Below the pieces are notes generated by a model. It was not told the DNA's origin. It did no database searches and was given only the letters and a program-made list of their open reading frames with translations. From NCBI RefSeq assembly GCF_000761215.1, contig NZ_CP009438.1:3341001-3405000 (forward strand): a stretch of 64,000 bases of DNA, given 5' to 3'. Below are positions 53,205-61,250 of this stretch, one piece after another; the first letter of the stretch is position 1, and every line of letters begins with the position of its first letter. The position numbers and the translations under genes are program-made. Source of the DNA: Streptomyces glaucescens (GTDB lineage Bacteria; Actinomycetota; Actinomycetes; Streptomycetales; Streptomycetaceae).

Positions 53205-54590
53205 GTGACGCCTTCTGCAGCCTCTTCCCGTCCCGGTGCGCCCGGACTCGGCATTCCGGAAGTGACCGTGGCGCCGGGGGACACCGCCACGGCCGTGCTC
53301 ACGGTCCGCAACGACAGCGACATCGTCGAGGCGTACAGCCTGGAGGTCGTCGGGGACTGCGCCGCCTGGACCACCGTGGAACCGGCACGGGTCTCCCTGT
53401 ACCCCGGCACCTCCGAGACGGTGACGCTCCGGCTGACGCCGCCGCGTTCCCCGGAGGTCAGGGCCGGTGAGCTGCCCCTCGGGGTACGGGTCCTGCCGGC
53501 CGAGCACCCCGAGTCGGTGCAGGTCCTCGAAACCACCGTGCACGTCGGGGAGTTCCGCGAGCTGCACACCGAGCTGACCCCGCGCCGCCGCCGCGGCTGG
53601 CTGCGCGGCCGCTACCGGCTGGCCGTCCGCAACCAGGGCAACTCGCCGGTCGGGGTGGGCTTCACCGCCGGCCAGGCGGGCGAGGAGCTGGGGTTCGCCT
53701 TCACTCCGGCGGAGCGCACGCTGGAGCCCGGGGAGTCGGCGGAGGTCGGCCTGCGTGTCCGCACGGGCAAGCCGGTGTGGTTCGGCGCCCCCGTGGTGTG
53801 GCCGTTCACCGTGGACACCACGGAGACGGGTGACCAGGAGGAGACGCGACAGGACGAGCCCGCCGTCCGGGCGCCGCTGGACGCCGAGTTCGTCCAGATC
53901 CCGGTTTTCCCCAGGTGGCTGCTCGTGGTGCTCGCGGCGCTGCTCGCCCTGCTGCTCGCCTGGTTCGCGCTGGTCCGCCCGGCGGTGCGCAGCGCCGCCA
54001 GGGAGGCCGCCACCGAGGCGGTCCAGCCGCGTCCCACACCCGCCGGGGAGGAGGGGGCAGCGGGCCGGGCCCCGGGCTCCGGCACGGGTGCCGGCACCGG
54101 CACCGACACCGGTGCGGGCACCGGCACCGGTGCGGGCGGCGGCACCGGTGCGGGCGGCGGTCAGGGGTCGGGGGCACCGTCCGGGTCGGGCGACGGCACC
54201 TCGGCCGGCGACGGCACCTCGGCCGGCGGTGGCCGGCAGAGCTCCGAGACCATCGACGTGCAGACGTCCGGCGGGGAGACCAAGACCGGTACGTACCGGG
54301 TGCCCGAGGGCAGTGTGTTCGGGGTGACGGACATCGTTGTCGCCAATTTCCAGGGCGACGAGGGGCTGCTGACGATCACGTTCGGCGACCGCAAGGTGAC
54401 CACGATCGCGCTGGAGACCTTCCGCAACCAGGACTACCACTGGGTGACCCCCATCAAGATCCCCGAGAACGACACCGTGACCGTCGAAGTGACCTGCGAG
54501 AAGCCCGGTACACCGGCGTCCGGCCGTCAGGCGCAGGGGTGCCACGAGGTCCTGAACGTGAGTGGCGTACTCAGCCGCACCACGCAGTGA
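53205..54590 (+). CDS. Single-pass membrane protein beside the CIS locus
   Basis: 461 aa. Residues 1-230 hold two Ig-like/CARDB-type beta-sandwiches (VTVAPGDTATAVLTVRNDSD; LAVRNQGNSPVGVGFTAGQAG) with no signal peptide, so they should be cytoplasmic. A membrane helix follows at about 236-258, then a Gly/Thr repeat linker (292-345) and an extracytoplasmic domain (346-461, GTYRVPEGSVFGVTDIVVANFQGDEG). Similar proteins in Streptomyces CIS loci are, from memory, labelled hydrolytic protein, but no catalytic motif is visible. Divergent from the LuxR gene. Confidence 0.78.
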   Translation: MTPSAASSRPGAPGLGIPEVTVAPGDTATAVLTVRNDSDIVEAYSLEVVGDCAAWTTVEPARVSLYPGTSETVTLRLTPPRSPEVRAGELPLGVRVLPAEHPESVQVLETTVHVGEFRELHTELTPRRRRGWLRGRYRLAVRNQGNSPVGVGFTAGQAGEELGFAFTPAERTLEPGESAEVGLRVRTGKPVWFGAPVVWPFTVDTTETGDQEETRQDEPAVRAPLDAEFVQIPVFPRWLLVVLAALLALLLAWFALVRPAVRSAAREAATEAVQPRPTPAGEEGAAGRAPGSGTGAGTGTDTGAGTGTGAGGGTGAGGGQGSGAPSGSGDGTSAGDGTSAGGGRQSSETIDVQTSGGETKTGTYRVPEGSVFGVTDIVVANFQGDEGLLTITFGDRKVTTIALETFRNQDYHWVTPIKIPENDTVTVEVTCEKPGTPASGRQAQGCHEVLNVSGVLSRTTQ

Positions 54591-54639
54591 CCCCAGCCCC
54601 ACCTCTGAGGCATTGTCGATCGGAATCAGGTGTAGCTGC

Positions 54640-54655
54640 CAAGAGTTGACTCTTG
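54640..54655. promoter_or_regulatory. Palindrome CAAGAGT-TG-ACTCTTG
   Basis: Perfect 7-bp arms 50 bp after the preceding stop codon; an outer pair GTGTAGCT/AGCTACAC brackets it. No gene clearly starts just downstream, so its role is unknown. Confidence 0.5.
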
Positions 54656-54740
54656 TTCCGACCGGAAACCACCAAGATGGGACCGGAAAGCTACACCCCG
54701 GTCCCCGACTCCGGACAGAACCGATCCGGGGTGCCGGCGC

Positions 54741-54774
54741 GAAGGCCCCGGACCGCACACGGTCCGGGGCCTTC
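54741..54774. terminator. Bidirectional terminator between convergent genes
   Basis: 15-bp perfect stem (GAAGGCCCCGGACCG and its complement) with the 4-base loop CACA, between the membrane-protein gene and the minus-strand regulator at 54.8 kb. Confidence 0.93.
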
Positions 54775-54839
54775 GGCACCCGCTCCCGGCGGCACCGGAC
54801 ACGTCGGCGGCGGCGCCGAGCGGCGCGCGCCCCCGCCGC

Positions 54840-55199
54840 TCAGGTCCCGTCCCGGGGAGTCTCCAGGCGCCGCACCAGGGCGCGCAGGGCGCGCAGTTCG
54901 GCGTCCAGGGCGTGGGCGCCCTCCCGGGTCAGGGCGACCCAGGTGCGGGGGCGCCGGCCGGCGTAGCCCTTCTCCACGGTGATCAGTCCGGAGTCCTCCA
55001 GGACCCTCAGGTGCCGGGAGAGGTTGCCGTCGGTGACGGCCAGTTGCTCCTTCAGGAAGCCGAAGTCGACCCGGTCGGCCTCGTGGGCGATGGTGAGGAC
55101 ACCGAGTCGTACCCGCTGGTGGACGGTGTCGTCCAGGGCCCGGGTGGGATGCGGTCCCTCCTGGTCGTCCTGCGCGGCGGTCGGGTCGTCGACGGTCAT
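54840..55199 (-). CDS. Winged-helix transcriptional regulator (HTH_34/ArsR-like)
   Basis: 119-aa regulator. Winged helix at residues about 28-90: VHQRVRLGVLTIAHEADRVDFGFLKEQLAVTDGNLSRHLRVLEDSGLITVEKG, with the wing YAGRRPRTWVALT. Its ATG overlaps the stop of the membrane-protein gene by 4 bases, so both are made from one transcript, and a matching palindrome lies upstream of that gene. Autoregulation is likely. Confidence 0.88.
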   Translation of the reverse strand: MTVDDPTAAQDDQEGPHPTRALDDTVHQRVRLGVLTIAHEADRVDFGFLKEQLAVTDGNLSRHLRVLEDSGLITVEKGYAGRRPRTWVALTREGAHALDAELRALRALVRRLETPRDGT

Positions 55200-56026
55200 G
55201 GGACGACCGTAACCGCACCGGTCGGGCCGGTCGTGCCCCGGCGGCGGGCCACCGTCCGCTCGCCCAGGCCGGCGAGGAGCAGGACGGCGGCGAGCAGGAG
55301 CGCCTTGGCCTGCGGCCCGTCGGCCCAGCCGGGGTCGGCGGGGTGGTGCCAGGGGAGCCAGCCGGTGCCCCAGGATGCTCCCAGGTACGCGGTGAGCAGC
55401 GAGGCGTGGGCGATGCCGGCCGCCACGGTGACGGCGCTGCGCTCGGCGACGCCGAGGGCGAGGAGGCCGACTCCGACCAGGTACCACGGGGACGCGTAGC
55501 GGTTCTCCAGCAGCACGGCCTCCCAGGGCTGGTTCCTGCCGAACAGGAGCGCGGCCAGGGCCGTCGTGATCACCGCGGTGGCCACGGCGATCGCGGTGAC
55601 CCACACGCGCCGCCGGGGGACGACGCCGCGGGACTCGCCGCGCAGGCGGTACCAGCGGGCGACGAGGAACCACGCGAGCGGCAGCAGCGCGAACCAGGCC
55701 CCCCAGGCCACGAAGCGCAGCACGGCACCGTCGAACTCGCCCTCCAGGCAGGGGGTTCCCGGTTCGTGGACCACGCACAGGCCGGACAGCTCGGCGTAGG
55801 CGAAGGCGGGGTAGGAGCCGATGTCGCGTCCGTGCGCACCGAAGTTGAAGGCGTGACGGGCGATCGGGGCGGCTGCCAGCGCGAGCGTTCCGAGGCCGAG
55901 GAGGGTGATCCACGCGCCGTTCGTGCGGCTGCGGGTCCTGGCCCGCAGCCCTTCCGTCGCGGCGAGCAGGCCGGCCGCGTCCGTCCCCGGCCCGGATGCC
56001 GCCCCGCTCGGTGCGGATGTCCCCAT
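55196..56026 (-). CDS. Multi-pass membrane protein coupled to the winged-helix regulator
   Basis: 276-aa protein with about six hydrophobic segments (WITLLGLGTLALAAAPIA, FVAWGAWFALLPLAWFLV, VWVTAIAVATAVITTALAALLF, WYLVGVGLLALGVAE, SAVTVAAGIAHASLLTAYLG, ALLLAAVLLLAGLG) and an extracytoplasmic loop with two cysteines (GLCVVHEPGTPCLEG). Not recognised. Neighbour logic points to an envelope or transport role controlled by its partner. Confidence 0.75.
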   Translation of the reverse strand: MGTSAPSGAASGPGTDAAGLLAATEGLRARTRSRTNGAWITLLGLGTLALAAAPIARHAFNFGAHGRDIGSYPAFAYAELSGLCVVHEPGTPCLEGEFDGAVLRFVAWGAWFALLPLAWFLVARWYRLRGESRGVVPRRRVWVTAIAVATAVITTALAALLFGRNQPWEAVLLENRYASPWYLVGVGLLALGVAERSAVTVAAGIAHASLLTAYLGASWGTGWLPWHHPADPGWADGPQAKALLLAAVLLLAGLGERTVARRRGTTGPTGAVTVVP

Positions 56027-56098
56027 GTGTCCCCCTGTGGTCGGCGCCCGGCGGCGCGCTGAGGAGCGGACCGCATGCGCGCCGCCCGCCGTGAATCA

Positions 56099-56115
56099 AC
56101 TTTGCGACGCAAAGT
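56099..56115. promoter_or_regulatory. Operator ACTTTGCG-A-CGCAAAGT
   Basis: Perfect 8-bp-arm palindrome 73 bp upstream of the membrane protein/winged-helix operon. The only strong dyad there, and a good site for the HTH_34 regulator. Confidence 0.75.
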
Positions 56116-56147
56116 ACATGGCGGTCAAGAGTGAACCGTGACGGCGG

Positions 56148-56414
56148 CTACGCCTCCACCGCCTCCTCGGCGGCCGCCGGCCCCCCTGGCCGCGCTTCGG
56201 CGCCCCGCTCGTCCGGCTCCCACCGCAGCAGGTCACCCGGCTGGCAGCCCAGCACCTCGCACAGTGCGGCGAGGGTCGTGAAGCGGACCGCCTTGGCGCG
56301 GCCGTTCTTCAGGACGGCCAGGTTGGCGGGGGTGATGCCGACGCGTTCGGCGAGTTCACCCACGGACATCTTGCGGCGGGCGAGCATGACGTCGATGTCG
56401 ACGACGATCGGCAT
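56148..56414 (-). CDS. XRE family (YozG-like) helix-turn-helix regulator
   Basis: 88-aa regulator: VVDIDVMLARRKMSVGELAERVGITPANLAVLKNGRAKAVRFTTLAALCEVLGCQPGDLLRWEPDE is a complete Cro/C1-type HTH, followed by an Ala-rich tail. The ATG shares one base with the DUF2975 gene stop (TGATG). The DUF2975 + YozG pair is common in Gram-positive bacteria. Confidence 0.92.
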   Translation of the reverse strand: MPIVVDIDVMLARRKMSVGELAERVGITPANLAVLKNGRAKAVRFTTLAALCEVLGCQPGDLLRWEPDERGAEARPGGPAAAEEAVEA

Positions 56415-56896
56415 CAGATCACCTCGGCGAGCTCGGCCCGCATCCGGGCCGCCTCGGCGTCGCGGTCCACGGCCTGGGCGAGGAGCATGCGCAGCACGAG
56501 CACGATGAGGGCCACGCCCAGGACGGCCACACCGACTCCGCCGATCAGCAGCACGACCCCCGGGGCCACGTCCTCGCCCGGGGCCAGGACGACGCCGAGC
56601 GCGAAGACCAGGAGCGCTGCGGCCGTCACCGCGCCGATCACCGTGTGGACGTAGCGGAAGGCGCCGTGGGAGAAGACCGTCCCCCGCCGCACCATCGTCA
56701 CCAGCCGCCATACGCAGACCAGGACCACCTGGGCCGCCACGACCCCCAGGAGCACGATCACCACGACCGGCGTGCGCAGACCGAAGTCGCGCAGGTCGGC
56801 GGCCAGCAGCGGCACCATCACCGCCTGCACGAACACCGAGCCGGCGAGCAGCGCCCCGAGCACGGCGCGCAGCGCCAGGACCGTCAGTCGTCCCAT
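56414..56896 (-). CDS. DUF2975 membrane protein
   Basis: 160-aa protein with four hydrophobic helices (LALRAVLGALLAGSVFVQAVMV, PVVVIVLLGVVAAQVVLVCVW, VIGAVTAAALLVFALGVVL, GVVLLIGGVGVAVLGVALIVLVL), RRGTVFSHGAFRYVH in the conserved loop and an acidic C-terminus. GGAGGGAAGG precedes the ATG. Function of the family is unknown. Co-translated with the XRE regulator. Confidence 0.88.
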   Translation of the reverse strand: MGRLTVLALRAVLGALLAGSVFVQAVMVPLLAADLRDFGLRTPVVVIVLLGVVAAQVVLVCVWRLVTMVRRGTVFSHGAFRYVHTVIGAVTAAALLVFALGVVLAPGEDVAPGVVLLIGGVGVAVLGVALIVLVLRMLLAQAVDRDAEAARMRAELAEVI

Positions 56897-56930
56897 CGCC
56901 TTCCCTCCTTCATGACGCTGCCCTACGACA

Positions 56931-56976
56931 GCACCTATCGTTCCTCGATTTGAATCTATCGAGAAACGATAGGTGC
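56931..56976. promoter_or_regulatory. 46-bp inverted repeat upstream of DUF2975/XRE
   Basis: GCACCTATCGTT (56931-56942) pairs with AACGATAGGTGC (56965-56976), and inner CTCGAT pairs with ATCGAG. ATCGTT/TATCGA-like words recur inside. It lies 35 bp upstream of the DUF2975 start and is a probable XRE operator overlapping the promoter. Confidence 0.75.
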
Positions 56977-57015
56977 GGGCAAGGGGGCGGCCGTACGGGG
57001 GCGGCGCGGCGTCCG

Positions 57016-57546
57016 TCAGCGGCGGCGCGCGGGGGTCGCGGCCCGCGTCCGCCCGGCGTAGTCCGCCGTGACGGCGAGCAGCAGGAACCCCCACGGGGCG
57101 GCGGGCAGGTAGAGCCAGCCCACCCAGGCGTCCGGCTTGTCGAACTCCCGCTCCTGGCCGATGAGCCGGGGCCCCTCCCCGACGAACCCGAAGACCGCGT
57201 TGAGGGCGCCGTACAGGGTGAGCAGCACCAGCAGCACGCCGCCGGTCCGGGCGACGACGGTGACGGCGCGGGCCGGCACCGCCCGGCCGCCGACCCCGGG
57301 CAGCCGGCGCGGGAACACCTCACCCCACGGACGCACCAGGCCCACGGTCAGACACCCGAGTCCCACGGTCAGGCAGCTCAGCACCAGCATGTACACGCGC
57401 TCGGCCGTCGTGTGCCCCGCGTCGAAGGCGACCGCGACCCGCCACAGCGAGGACGGCAGCAGCCCGACCGGCACGGCCCAGGCCGCCCGCACCGCCCACC
57501 GCGCGGGCCCCCGCCCCGCCACACCCCGCTCGCTGCCCGCCACCAT
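57016..57546 (-). CDS. Membrane protein of unknown function
   Basis: 176-aa protein with about four hydrophobic segments (AVRAAWAVPVGLLPSSLW, VYMLVLSCLTVGLGCLTVGLV, VVARTGGVLLVLLTLYGALNAVFGF, WVGWLYLPAAPWGFLLLAVTADYAG). ATG at 57546 (MVAGSERGV) is chosen because the frame upstream is Gly/Arg low complexity. No name recognised. Confidence 0.65.
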   Translation of the reverse strand: MVAGSERGVAGRGPARWAVRAAWAVPVGLLPSSLWRVAVAFDAGHTTAERVYMLVLSCLTVGLGCLTVGLVRPWGEVFPRRLPGVGGRAVPARAVTVVARTGGVLLVLLTLYGALNAVFGFVGEGPRLIGQEREFDKPDAWVGWLYLPAAPWGFLLLAVTADYAGRTRAATPARRR

Positions 57547-57872
57547 GCCCCACGCCTCCCGTCGCCCGGCGACTCCCCCGCCCCGGCAGTCTCCCGGCCC
57601 GCCCCCCGCCCCCGCGTCCCCCGGGCGGGCGAGCCCGCCTCCCCCGCCCGGCACCCCCGCCTCCCCCCGAGGTCGTACGCGCCCCTCGACACCCCCTGGA
57701 CACGACGAGGTCAGCCCACCGCCCGCCCGGTCACCTGAGCCGGTGAGACGACGGCGCTCGGCCGACTCCCCGCGGACCTCGGCTCGTCGGGACCAGGCGT
57801 GTGCCCCCGCAGCCGCGTCGACGGAGCGTGGCGCGCGAGTCGGTGTCACCGCACCCTTGGAGGGGGCCGTTC
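57547..57872. other. 326-bp region with no supported gene
   Basis: Pro/Arg-coding low-complexity in several frames, very C-rich on the plus strand to about 57680, with a ribosome site (GGAGGGGG) for the small plus-strand gene at its end. Nothing else is recognised. Confidence 0.45.
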
Positions 57873-58115
57873 ATGATCGACCAGCGGAGGCGGAGACCGG
57901 GCGGGGACCGCGGGACGCGGCGCCGGCGGGCCGGGATCGTCGGGTTCCTCGGGGGGCTGGCGGGGCCGGTGGCCCTCTTCGGCTTCTTTCCCGGGCTGCC
58001 GCATGTCATCGACGCCGGTGCTCTGCTCGTGGCGCTCGCGGTGGGCCTGGCCGGGCGGTGGGTGTGCCGGGACCGGGTCGTGCGGGGCGGGAGGAAGCGG
58101 GGCGGGACGGTGTAG
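57873..58115 (+). CDS. Small two-helix membrane protein
   Basis: 80-aa protein: basic N-terminus, then IVGFLGGLAGPVALFGFFPGLP and DAGALLVALAVGLAGRWVC as membrane segments, and a basic tail. The start is supported by GGAGGGGG about 8 bases upstream. Not recognised; short, so moderate confidence. Confidence 0.5.
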   Translation: MIDQRRRRPGGDRGTRRRRAGIVGFLGGLAGPVALFGFFPGLPHVIDAGALLVALAVGLAGRWVCRDRVVRGGRKRGGTV

Positions 58116-58229
58116 CGGGTCCGCGCCCGCGTGGGTGCCGTCGCGGCGCGGCCGGCGTGCTGCTGGGTGCCGCGGTGCGGCTGGGCCGCGGGTACGCGGG
58201 GGCGGCGGAGGGAGCGGGTGCGGCCGCGT

Positions 58230-59495
58230 TCAGCGGGTCGGGGGCGCGTCGGTGGTGGTGTGCGGGGGCAGGTCGGCAGGGGCGTGCACGGGCGTTTCGG
58301 TGGCCGCCTCGCCCACGCCGTTGTCCGTCCGCGCCGTACGCAGCCCCCGTGCCAGCGCCGCCGTCACCGTGACCGACGCCGCCGCCGTCGCCGTCATCGC
58401 CGCGCCCGGTGAGGTGAGTTCGGCCAGCGCGCCCGCCAGGGCCGCGCTGGCCCCCTGCATCGTGAGCATGCCGGCGGAGTGCAACCCGAGGGCGTGCCCG
58501 GAGAGTTCGTCGGGCGTGAGGGCCACCAGCCGCTCCTGCTGCACCAGACTCGCCCCGAACCCGGCGGACGCCACCAGCACCAGCACGGCGGCGACCGGCA
58601 CCGGCGGTCGCAGGGCGAAGAGCAGGTACGGCCCGGCCAGGAGCAGCAGCAGCGGTACCCCGAGCCGGGCCCGGCGCGCCGGGGACAGCAGCCGGCCGAT
58701 CGTCACGTCCCCGGCGAACATGCCGAGCGCCGCGCAGGCGAACAGGGTGCCGGCGGCTTCGGGCGCGTAGGAGACGTACAGCGACTCGCAGCCGACGATC
58801 AGCCCGTTGGGCACCCACAGGGCGAGGTACACGCACCGGCGTGCGGGTGACGACCACAGCAGCGCGTTGGCCCGCCAGGTGGCCCGTACCGAGGGACGGC
58901 CGGACGCGCGCGGCGGGCGGGCCGTGAGACCCAGCCGCAGTCCGAGTGCGGCCCCGGCGTACAGCAGCGCCGCCAGCAGCAGCGCGGGGCGCGGGGACAG
59001 GGCCGCGACCAGCACGCCGCCCGTCGCGAAGCCCGCGATCTGCGCGAGGCCGCTCGTCATGCCGAAGAGCGAGCGCCCCAGCAGGTAGCGCTCCTTGGAC
59101 AGGATCTCGGTGAGCAGGCCCCACCGCACGCCCCCGCCCAGCGAGGCGACCAGCCCCTGGACGAGGACGACCGCGAGGACCGCCTGGACGGGCAGTCCCG
59201 GCACCGCGAGCACCGCCGTGCCGGCCGCGAACGCCAGCGCCACGCCGGTGAGGGTGGCCCGGGGCGGCAGCCGGTCCGCCCCGGACATCAGGAAGGTGGC
59301 GCCGACGACCTGGGCGAGCGAGGGGCCGAACATGCTCACCGCCGCCAGCAGCGGCGACCCGGTCGCCCGGAACACCTGGGTGCCGAGCGCCAGTCCGCCG
59401 AGCGTCTGGGCGGCGGTCTGGGCGGCGGTGGACAGGAAGAGCGGAGTGAACTCCGGTGTGCGGAACAGACCTGAATAGCCGGAAGGTGTGCGCAT
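58230..59495 (-). CDS. MFS transporter
   Basis: 421-aa transporter with about twelve hydrophobic segments. N-terminus SGYSGLFRTPEFTPLFLSTAAQTAAQTLGGLALG; no classical charged loop 2-3 motif (FLMSGADRLPPRATLTG instead), as in many actinobacterial Bcr/CmlA-unlike MFS. The tail is Thr/Pro-rich. Start at MRTPSGYS. Divergent from an ArsR-type regulator that probably controls it. Confidence 0.85.
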   Translation of the reverse strand: MRTPSGYSGLFRTPEFTPLFLSTAAQTAAQTLGGLALGTQVFRATGSPLLAAVSMFGPSLAQVVGATFLMSGADRLPPRATLTGVALAFAAGTAVLAVPGLPVQAVLAVVLVQGLVASLGGGVRWGLLTEILSKERYLLGRSLFGMTSGLAQIAGFATGGVLVAALSPRPALLLAALLYAGAALGLRLGLTARPPRASGRPSVRATWRANALLWSSPARRCVYLALWVPNGLIVGCESLYVSYAPEAAGTLFACAALGMFAGDVTIGRLLSPARRARLGVPLLLLLAGPYLLFALRPPVPVAAVLVLVASAGFGASLVQQERLVALTPDELSGHALGLHSAGMLTMQGASAALAGALAELTSPGAAMTATAAASVTVTAALARGLRTARTDNGVGEAATETPVHAPADLPPHTTTDAPPTR

Positions 59496-59532
59496 GCCCG
59501 GAGTCTGCGGCGCCCGCGGCCGCCCCGTTATT

Positions 59533-59552
59533 GTTTCGCGCACCGGCGAAAC
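59533..59552. promoter_or_regulatory. Operator-like repeat GTTTCGC-N6-GCGAAAC
   Basis: Perfect 7-bp arms in the 82-bp gap between the divergent MFS and ArsR-type genes. Confidence 0.6.
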
Positions 59553-59577
59553 GACCGGCGGAACGAGGAGGGGACCG

Positions 59578-60606
59578 ATGGGCTGGTGGCAGGTCGACGC
59601 CGACACCCTCGCCCGCAGCCGGTTCCTGATCTCGCCGTACGCCGAGACCTTCGCGAGCCTGCGGCTGCTGCACACCGCGAGCGGCCGGCACCCCGGCGAG
59701 CAGGCCTGGCTGCGCGCCCACCTCCCCGGCTACCGCGCCCGTCTGGCCGCCGACCCGGTGACCGCGCTGCTGGTGCGCGCCGGACTCGGCCGGGACTGGA
59801 TCGCCGACTTCTTCACCCCGACCCCGCTGGACGGCGAGGACTTCACGCGGGCCGCCGCCCGGATCCGCGCCACCGACCCGGCGGCCGCCCGCGGCCACCT
59901 GCGCATGTCCCTGGGCGGTCCGCTCCCCGCCGAGCTGGACCGCGACGATCTGCCGCAGCGCGCGGCGGCGCTGCTCACCCATGTGTGGACCGAGGCCGTA
60001 CGGCCGTACTGGTCCCGGCGCCGGCGCGTCCTGGAGGCCGATGTGGTGGCCCGGACCGCGCGGATGAGCCAGGGCGGCTGGGCGGCGGTGCTGGACGCGC
60101 TGCGGCCCGGCACCCGCTGGCTCGGCGCCAACCGGTTCCAGGTCAATCTCCACGAGTACCCGCCGCGGGACGTCTCCGGGGCCGAGCTGGTGCTCGTCCC
60201 GGTCACGCCCCGCACCGGCTGGGTGAGCTGGGAGGAGCCGGAGCGGCAGCGGTACGCCCTCGTCTACCCGTGCGCCGGCCCGCTCGCCGGGGAGCGGGCC
60301 CGGCCGGTGCCCGCGCGTCTCGGCGCCCTGCTCGGCCGGGCCCGCGCGACGGTCCTCGTCCTCCTCGGCTCACCCCTGAGCACCACCCAGCTGACCGCCC
60401 TGACCGGGCAGGGTCTCGGCTCGGTGGGACGGCATCTGCGGGTGCTGCGGGACGCGGGCCTGGTGGAGGGGCGGCGGTCGGGACGCTCGGTGCTGTACGC
60501 CCGGACGGCGGCGGGCGACGTCCTCGTACGGGCGGCGGCCGGCGAAGGGCTCGTGCCGGGCGCCGGGGAGGTGCCGGACGGGGCTGCCGCGGGCCGGCGG
60601 AGTTAG
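59578..60606 (+). CDS. DUF5937/ArsR-type transcriptional regulator
   Basis: 342-aa regulator. The large N-terminal region (about 1-240) is a DUF5937-like domain (SRFLISPYAETFASLRLLH ...), and the C-terminal ArsR winged helix is at about 258-325 (RATVLVLLGSPLSTTQLTALTGQGLGSVGRHLRVLRDAGLVEGRRSGRSVLYARTAAG). ATG at 59578 with GAGGAGGGG upstream. Likely represses the divergent MFS gene. Confidence 0.87.
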   Translation: MGWWQVDADTLARSRFLISPYAETFASLRLLHTASGRHPGEQAWLRAHLPGYRARLAADPVTALLVRAGLGRDWIADFFTPTPLDGEDFTRAAARIRATDPAAARGHLRMSLGGPLPAELDRDDLPQRAAALLTHVWTEAVRPYWSRRRRVLEADVVARTARMSQGGWAAVLDALRPGTRWLGANRFQVNLHEYPPRDVSGAELVLVPVTPRTGWVSWEEPERQRYALVYPCAGPLAGERARPVPARLGALLGRARATVLVLLGSPLSTTQLTALTGQGLGSVGRHLRVLRDAGLVEGRRSGRSVLYARTAAGDVLVRAAAGEGLVPGAGEVPDGAAAGRRS

Positions 60607-60609
60607 CAT
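60604..60609 (+). promoter_or_regulatory. -10 element of a possible leaderless promoter
   Basis: TAGCAT 7 bases before the ATG of the glutathione peroxidase gene, overlapping the upstream gene's stop codon; no ribosome site. Confidence 0.45.
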
Positions 60610-60616
60610 CCGCCGT

Positions 60617-61114
60617 ATGACGACCAACGCATCCCCCCTCGACGTCGGCATCGACGCACTCCAGGGCGGCGCCGCCGACCTCAAGCAGTACGCCGGGCAG
60701 GCCGTGCTCGTGGTGAACGTGGCCTCCAAGTGTGGCCTGACCCCGCAGTACGCCGGCCTGGAGCGGCTCCAGGAGCGGTACGCGGAGCGGGGCTTCACCG
60801 TGCTCGGCGTGCCGTGCAACCAGTTCATGGGCCAGGAGCCCGGCAGCGCCGAGGAGATCGCCGAGTTCTGCTCCGCGACCTACGGCGTGACCTTCCCGAT
60901 GACCGAGAAGGTCGAGGTCAACGGCGAGAACCGGCATCCCCTGTACGAGCGGCTGACCGGCTTCGCGGACGCGGAGGGGCACAGCGGGGACATCCGCTGG
61001 AACTTCGAGAAGTTCCTGATCGGCCGGGACGGCAGTGTCGTCGCCCGCTTCTCCCCGCAGGTCGAGCCGGAGTCGCCGGAGGTCGTCGCCGCGATCGAGG
61101 CGCAGCTCGGCTGA
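60617..61114 (+). CDS. Glutathione peroxidase family (thiol peroxidase)
   Basis: 165-aa peroxidase. Peroxidatic Cys39 in NVASKCGLT, Gln73 in CNQFMGQEPG, and Trp in RWNFEKFLI complete the catalytic set. Cys rather than selenocysteine is used. A second Cys in EFCSATYGVTFPM (about residue 85) fits the resolving cysteine of thioredoxin-dependent members, so thioredoxin or mycothiol, not glutathione, is the likely reductant in an actinomycete. Confidence 0.95.
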   Translation: MTTNASPLDVGIDALQGGAADLKQYAGQAVLVVNVASKCGLTPQYAGLERLQERYAERGFTVLGVPCNQFMGQEPGSAEEIAEFCSATYGVTFPMTEKVEVNGENRHPLYERLTGFADAEGHSGDIRWNFEKFLIGRDGSVVARFSPQVEPESPEVVAAIEAQLG

Positions 61115-61250
61115 GCCGGTCCGGCCGGGGGTTCGGCGGTGGCCCGGGCGGGCACGAGCCGAGCCCCCTCGGCAAGGACGGCGGGCTCGTCGAGAGGGCT
61201 CTGGGGTGGTGCCGGGGTGTCGCTCGTACCCCGCGGGCGGTGCGGGCGCC

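Noticed and set aside
52917-54779. 620-codon minus-strand frame opposite the CIS-adjacent membrane protein
   Set aside because: No recognisable domain, biased composition, and no ribosome site; the plus-strand protein has ordered beta domains and a membrane helix.
54653-54982. Plus-strand small gene starting near 54653 or 54677
   Set aside because: It would run through a perfect terminator hairpin and into the antisense of the winged-helix regulator; no ribosome site.
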